Positions 6,681 through 10,039 of a stretch of 10,039 bases of DNA are shown in pieces. Position 1 is the stretch's first letter; each line of letters starts with the position of its first letter. The position numbers were made by a program, and so were the translations under genes. The notes under the pieces are model-generated. The model made no database searches and was not told the origin of the DNA. It was given only the letters and a program-made list of their open reading frames with translations. The DNA lies in the NCBI GenBank assembly GCA_900555805.1, contig USMJ01000021.1:1-10039 (forward strand), given 5' to 3'. This stretch comes from an uncultured Oscillospiraceae bacterium. GTDB lineage: Bacteria > Bacillota > Clostridia > Oscillospirales > Acutalibacteraceae.

Positions 6681-7052
6681 ATGGTACGTTTACACATGAA
6701 AAAACCGTTGAAGATAGCACTCTCTTTGCTTTGCTTTTTCGTTTCGGTCATATCCGTTGTGTATTACTGCTTTTTCGTCAGCATGAGCTTCCTGCCAAAG
6801 GGCGTTCTTATAGGCTCATACGGGAACGACAAGGCGACCTGCGAAGTGAAAGTTTATGAGTGTTCATTCGGCGCAACCGTCGACGACGCGATAAGAGGCG
6901 AGGCGGTTTTCGCAAGCGGAAAGAAAAGAACAATATATTGGTCATACCACGAAAGCACCGCCGACGTGACATGGGTCGATTTCGAAACAGTAAATATCAA
7001 CGGTCATGTTTTGAATGTGTATAAGGATAAATATGATTGGCGGAGAGAGTAA
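6681..7052 (+). CDS. Small membrane-anchored protein, DUF5412-like
   Basis: The 123-residue protein has a basic N-terminus and one hydrophobic segment (about 11-34), with the remaining 90 residues predicted outside the membrane. There is no lipobox or clear signal peptidase site, so it is probably a signal-anchor protein. The soluble part contains FLPKG (37-41), GATVDDAIRGE (64-74), IYWSYHESTADVTWVD (85-100), INGHVLNVYKDKYDWRRE (106-123). This pattern resembles the uncharacterised DUF5412 family of Firmicutes by recall; no function is established. ATG 6681 is ten bases after AAAGGAG (6664-6670), a slightly long spacing. ATG 6696, beginning MKKPLK, is an alternative and overlaps the stop of a 12-codon leader frame. 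It lies downstream of the CTTAAG array and its promoter, and is probably cotranscribed with the LRR gene. Stop codon and reading frame are intact. Confidence 0.75.
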   Translation: MVRLHMKKPLKIALSLLCFFVSVISVVYYCFFVSMSFLPKGVLIGSYGNDKATCEVKVYECSFGATVDDAIRGEAVFASGKKRTIYWSYHESTADVTWVDFETVNINGHVLNVYKDKYDWRRE

Positions 7053-7056
7053 GTTT

Positions 7057-7076
7057 GGGAGGAAAGCATTATGTAG
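7057..7076 (+). other. Ribosome binding site with an AUG-UAG start-stop
   Basis: GGGAGG (7057-7062) is followed, with ideal eight-base spacing, by ATG (7071-7073) and immediately by TAG (7074-7076). The same frame then stays open for 45 codons to a TAG at 7210-7212, just before the LRR start. It could be a minimal regulatory frame or a decayed small gene. Confidence 0.4.
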
Positions 7077-7110
7077 CTTCAAGCTCGTCAGAATCAAATA
7101 ACAGCGACAA

Positions 7111-7149
7111 TATTTTCGGTACGCACTCACTCGGTGCGTACCGAAAATA
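7111..7149. repeat. Perfect 16-bp inverted repeat with a 7-base loop
   Basis: TATTTTCGGTACGCAC (7111-7126) and its exact complement at 7134-7149 flank TCACTCG. Neither strand has a T-run after the GC core; the outer T and A tracts are reversed relative to an intrinsic terminator. CAATAT occurs at both borders (7108-7113 and 7152-7157). It may be a REP-like or MITE-like repeat or an mRNA-processing hairpin between the two genes. Confidence 0.85.
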
Positions 7150-7214
7150 AGCAATATAAATTCAGCAAAATTCGGCGGCGAGAACACCGTCAAGATGAAA
7201 AGGAGTTGTAGATT

Positions 7215-9815
7215 ATGAAAAAAATTCTAAGCGGCGCGGCATCTGCGTTTGTTATCGCCGTGTTCATGTTCGCGGCGGCGCTGTCAGCCGGCGCAGAGGG
7301 AAAAAGGGGCGTCGAACCCGGCGGAAATATCAGCTGGACGCTGTCCGAAGACGGCGTGCTGACGATCAGCGGAAAAGGTGACCCGAAGATATATCATGTT
7401 GATTCTTTTATGGATTATTATTACTTTTTTGATCCTAATGACTATACTTATCAAGGCCATGATTTTGAACATCCGAAGGACGAAAAACCGGGTTGGTATA
7501 ATTACAGAGACAGCGTTAAAAGCGTAATTATTAACGAAGGAGTTACCTCACTGAGCGAAGGATTTCTCAACGGATTGACAAATGCCGACACTTTAAAAAT
7601 ACCTTCAAGTGTAAGCCGAATTGATTGGTGGACTTTCGAGTTGGACGGCTATCCGAATATCATTGTTGACACGAATAACCCCAATTTTAAATCCGTTGAC
7701 GGCGTTCTCTATTCAAAAAATATGAAAACGCTCCTGCGCTATCCGAAACACAAAAACGGCGAATTCAAAATCTCGGGCAGTGTTGAAAATATCGGTTTCA
7801 GCGCATTCGCCGGCGCAGAGGGCTTGACAAAGCTGACAATTCCGAAAACCGTTAAAAGCATCGGATGGACTTGTTTCTATAATGCCGCTAATCTTCAGAA
7901 AGTAAGCTTTGAAGGCAAACTCGACACAATCAGTCAGGGTATGTTCCTGAATTGCAGTGCACTCAAAAGCGTTACTCTTCCTTCAAATGTCAAAATCATT
8001 GGCAAGCATACTTTTTATAATTGTAAGAAACTTGAAAATATCAAATTCAGATCCACGACAACGGATATCGGTGATTATGCTTTCTATAGTTGCACGGCAC
8101 TCAAAAGTATAGACGGCGCTAAAATTATTAGAACAATAGGCGACAGAGCTTTCGAAAACTGTGGATCGCTGACGAGTGTTGACCTGTCGGGAAAAATCAC
8201 CGAGATAGGCAGCAGAGCATTCTACGGCTGTAAAAAGCTAACGGGCGTTAAAGTATCGGAAAAACTTGAATGGATAGGTAAAGAGGCATTCTGCGGCTGT
8301 AAAAAGCTTAAAGAAATCCAGACGGTTAAAACCAAGAAATCAAAAAACAATGTAACTGTCGGAATAGGCGAATCGGCATTTGCGAATTGCTCGTCACTTG
8401 AAAAAATCGATGTTTTAAAAAGAGCGGAATACATAGACGGCTCTGCATTCAAAAACTGTTCAAAGCTTAAATCCGTTGATCTTTCAAAGACTAAGATCGG
8501 CGGAATAGCAAGCGAAGCTTTTATGAACTGCACAAAGCTCGAAAGCATAAAGCTACCTAAAACGGCAGGCGGTGTCGGAGCCCGTGCGTTTATGAACTGC
8601 CCCAAGATCAAAAGCATTAAGCTTTATAATGCGACCGGATATATCGGAGAACGCGCATTTATGAACTGCACCGGCCTCGAAAGCTTCGAAATGTCATCCA
8701 AGGATAGATATTATGATATGTTTATGGAACGAATAGGCGCAAGCGCGTTTGAGGGCTGCAAGAAGCTTAAAACAGTGAAGCTAATATCCGGTATTGATGT
8801 AATAGATAAGTACGCTTTTGCATATTGTAAGAGTCTGAAATATATTTCGATTCCCGACACTGTCGTGACGATCGGCAAGGGCGCATTTTCAGGCTGCGGC
8901 AAGCTTAAGAAAATTTCTTTTCCGATTACACTCAAAAGTATAGGCAAATCAGCTTTCAAAAAAACGGGTATAGAAAAAATCGCCTTACCGTCAAATATAA
9001 CCGAAATCCCTGCGAAAGCGTTCTGGGGTTGTAAAAATCTTAAAAGCGTATCCATGCCGAACGGCGTGACAAAAATCGGCGAGGGAGCGTTCAGCGCATG
9101 CTCAAGTCTTAAGAGCATCGGAATACCCAAGAGTGTCACGGAAATCGGCAATAAGGCATACGGCTTCGATATTTCGGCCGGAAAGAAAATCTCCGACTGC
9201 AAAATATACGGTACAAAGGGAACAACTGCTCAGAAGTACGCTAAAGCCAACGGTATAAAGTTCTCTAAGACCGCGACAAAGATGCCTAAAGTTAAATTCG
9301 GAGAAACAACATTGATTTATACAGGAAAGTCAATTCGCCCGAAAGTCACCGTCAAGGACAGTAACGGCAATAAACTCAAAGAGGGCAAGGACTATATCGT
9401 TGCATACAGCAGCAAGAACGTCGGCACATACACTGTCACCGTCGGACTTATCGGAAAGTATACAGGTACCAAGTCGACGACGTATAAAATCATACCGAGA
9501 AACGTCAGGGTCAAGAAGATGACAACGGATGTTGACAGACTTATAGTCTATTGCGACGAGCTCGGTTCCGATGCCGACGGCTATGTTATCAGATTTAAAA
9601 AGCCCGGAGAAGGTCGCTTTAATCACGCAACATATGACGCGAGCGAAAGCTATGAGTACTACAATGCCAAAAAACACAGACTGGTGTTAAGGCCGCTTGA
9701 GCACGGAGCGAAATATAAAGTGTCCGTTTGCGCGTATAAGAGCGTTCTTATCAAAGGAGATATATATTATATCTATTCACACTATACAAAAACCAAAACT
9801 ATAACAATAAAATGA
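7215..9815 (+). CDS. Secreted BspA-like leucine-rich-repeat protein with Ig-like and Fn3-like C-terminus
   Basis: The 866-residue protein starts with a signal peptide (MKK, hydrophobic 7-24, likely cleavage after AGA at 27). Residues 36-110 form the usual leader domain of BspA-like proteins (NISWTLSEDGVLTISGKGD, then WYNYRDSVKSVIINEGV), interrupted by about 30 Tyr/Phe/Asp-rich residues. About 20 LRR_5 (Treponema pallidum-type) repeats follow to about 648, each near 23 residues with IGxxAFxxCxxLKSI. IYGTKGTTAQKYAKANGIKF (664-683) is the usual capping motif. Residues 690-760 are an Ig-like module (YTGKSIRPKVTVKD ... GKYTGT), and 763-866 an Fn3-like domain. No LPXTG, membrane anchor or S-layer motif is seen, so it is probably secreted or non-covalently attached. 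Such proteins often bind host or other bacterial surfaces; that role is inferred. AGGAG (7201-7205) precedes the ATG by nine bases. No separate promoter was found, so cotranscription with the DUF5412-like gene is likely. Confidence 0.9.
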   Translation: MKKILSGAASAFVIAVFMFAAALSAGAEGKRGVEPGGNISWTLSEDGVLTISGKGDPKIYHVDSFMDYYYFFDPNDYTYQGHDFEHPKDEKPGWYNYRDSVKSVIINEGVTSLSEGFLNGLTNADTLKIPSSVSRIDWWTFELDGYPNIIVDTNNPNFKSVDGVLYSKNMKTLLRYPKHKNGEFKISGSVENIGFSAFAGAEGLTKLTIPKTVKSIGWTCFYNAANLQKVSFEGKLDTISQGMFLNCSALKSVTLPSNVKIIGKHTFYNCKKLENIKFRSTTTDIGDYAFYSCTALKSIDGAKIIRTIGDRAFENCGSLTSVDLSGKITEIGSRAFYGCKKLTGVKVSEKLEWIGKEAFCGCKKLKEIQTVKTKKSKNNVTVGIGESAFANCSSLEKIDVLKRAEYIDGSAFKNCSKLKSVDLSKTKIGGIASEAFMNCTKLESIKLPKTAGGVGARAFMNCPKIKSIKLYNATGYIGERAFMNCTGLESFEMSSKDRYYDMFMERIGASAFEGCKKLKTVKLISGIDVIDKYAFAYCKSLKYISIPDTVVTIGKGAFSGCGKLKKISFPITLKSIGKSAFKKTGIEKIALPSNITEIPAKAFWGCKNLKSVSMPNGVTKIGEGAFSACSSLKSIGIPKSVTEIGNKAYGFDISAGKKISDCKIYGTKGTTAQKYAKANGIKFSKTATKMPKVKFGETTLIYTGKSIRPKVTVKDSNGNKLKEGKDYIVAYSSKNVGTYTVTVGLIGKYTGTKSTTYKIIPRNVRVKKMTTDVDRLIVYCDELGSDADGYVIRFKKPGEGRFNHATYDASESYEYYNAKKHRLVLRPLEHGAKYKVSVCAYKSVLIKGDIYYIYSHYTKTKTITIK

Positions 9816-9832
9816 ATTTTCTGTGAATTCTA

Positions 9833-9861
9833 TTGAAAATCTGTAAACATGGTGCTATAAT
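9833..9861 (+). promoter_or_regulatory. Near-consensus promoter of the 25-codon gene
   Basis: The -35 TTGAAA (9833-9838) and -10 TATAAT (9856-9861) have a 17-base spacer, and TG at 9853-9854 makes an extended -10. The start would be near 9868. It is the strongest-looking promoter in the window. Confidence 0.75.
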
Positions 9862-9895
9862 CGAAATGTAATAAATTGAAACGGGAGGGAAATAT

Positions 9896-9973
9896 ATGCT
9901 TAAAATCATAGCTTTCTTAAGCGATCTGCCTCTTTATTTCAAGGCGATCATTTCGAAAATCTTCGGAAAATAA
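9896..9973 (+). CDS. 25-residue cationic amphipathic peptide, unknown function
   Basis: This short frame encodes 25 residues from ATG 9896 to TAA 9971-9973. GGGAGGG (9883-9889) is six bases upstream and an extended -10 promoter lies 35-60 bases upstream, so expression as its own transcript is well supported. The peptide begins MLKIIAFLSD and ends AIISKIFGK. It is rich in Ile, Leu and Phe, with polar residues at 3, 9-10, 16, 20-21 and 24-25, giving one polar face on a helix. Pro12 would kink it. Net charge is about +3 (four Lys, one Asp). It lacks a signal peptide. Size, charge and the IIxKIFGK-like end resemble membrane-active peptides such as phenol-soluble modulins or type I toxins, but no family was recognised and the comparison is only physical. 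It could also be a small membrane-binding regulator. Confidence 0.65.
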   Translation: MLKIIAFLSDLPLYFKAIISKIFGK

Positions 9974-9979
9974 GAGACA

Positions 9980-10023
9980 GATAATCGGTACGAGTTAATA
10001 TGTGCCGACGGAAAATAGTTATC
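9980..10023 (+). other. Imperfect hairpin downstream of the 25-codon gene
   Basis: TCGGTAC (9985-9991) pairs with GTGCCGA (10002-10008) with one G-U pair, and GATAA (9980-9984) can pair with TTATC (10019-10023) across an internal loop. No T-run follows within the window, so a terminator call is not supported. It could be part of a structured leader of a gene beyond the edge. Confidence 0.25.
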
Positions 10024-10039
10024 GGGGCGGTCAGCTTTG

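Noticed and set aside
7111..7149. The perfect inverted repeat as a rho-independent terminator.
   Set aside because: No T-run follows the GC stem on either strand; the T tract is upstream and the A tract downstream.
7195..7218. Seven-codon frame (ATG 7195) whose TGA overlaps the LRR ATG.
   Set aside because: It has no ribosome binding site, and overlaps of this length are expected by chance.
9816..9840. ATTTTC/GAAAAT inverted repeat after the LRR gene as its terminator.
   Set aside because: It is only six AT-rich pairs with a 13-base loop, no T-run, and overlaps the -35 of the next promoter.
9974..10039. An antisense RNA promoter that would make the 25-codon gene a type I toxin-antitoxin pair.
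   Set aside because: No minus-strand -35/-10 pair with acceptable match and spacing was found in the remaining bases, though the window ends too soon to exclude one.

Overview
The window looks like a chromosomal segment of a low-to-mid GC Gram-positive anaerobe of the class Clostridia, probably an Oscillospirales/Ruminococcaceae-type gut bacterium. The evidence is the gene order hprK - ROK glucokinase - murB - rapZ - whiA, strong AGGAGG-type ribosome binding sites, sigma-A type promoters, heavy use of ATA and AGA codons, and a BspA-like secreted leucine-rich-repeat protein. The taxonomic call is inference from gene content only.

Layout. (1) 1-749, minus strand: the N-terminal membrane half of an ABC exporter that runs off the left edge. 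(2) 750-834: a compact divergent control region in which two promoters face each other and share an ATTATAAT -10 core; one serves the exporter, the other an RlmA-type 23S rRNA methyltransferase (835-1656). (3) 1657-1753: the hprK promoter region, with a cre-like (CcpA) site on the -35 box and a possible second promoter. (4) 1754-6406: five tightly packed plus-strand genes, hprK, a glucokinase, murB, rapZ and whiA, with gaps of 9-14 bases and each with its own ribosome binding site, ended by a strong intrinsic terminator (6408-6450). These genes link sugar sensing (HPr kinase, glucokinase) with cell-wall precursor synthesis (MurB) and the RapZ/WhiA pair tied to cell-wall or cell-division control.

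(5) 6451-9815: an accessory region. Five CTTAAG half-sites, two pairs of which are spaced exactly 11 bases, sit just upstream of an extended -10 promoter. This resembles the operator of an OmpR/PhoB-class response regulator such as CiaR. The promoter reads through a leader with a stem-loop into a small membrane protein (DUF5412-like). Then comes a 162-base gap holding an AUG-UAG start-stop with a good ribosome binding site and a perfect 16-bp inverted repeat that is not a terminator, and then an 866-residue secreted LRR/Ig-like/Fn3-like protein.

(6) 9816-10039: a near-consensus promoter and strong ribosome binding site drive a 25-codon reading frame for a cationic amphipathic peptide. It is the most interesting candidate for an undescribed element here. 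The remaining bases hold only an imperfect hairpin before the window ends.
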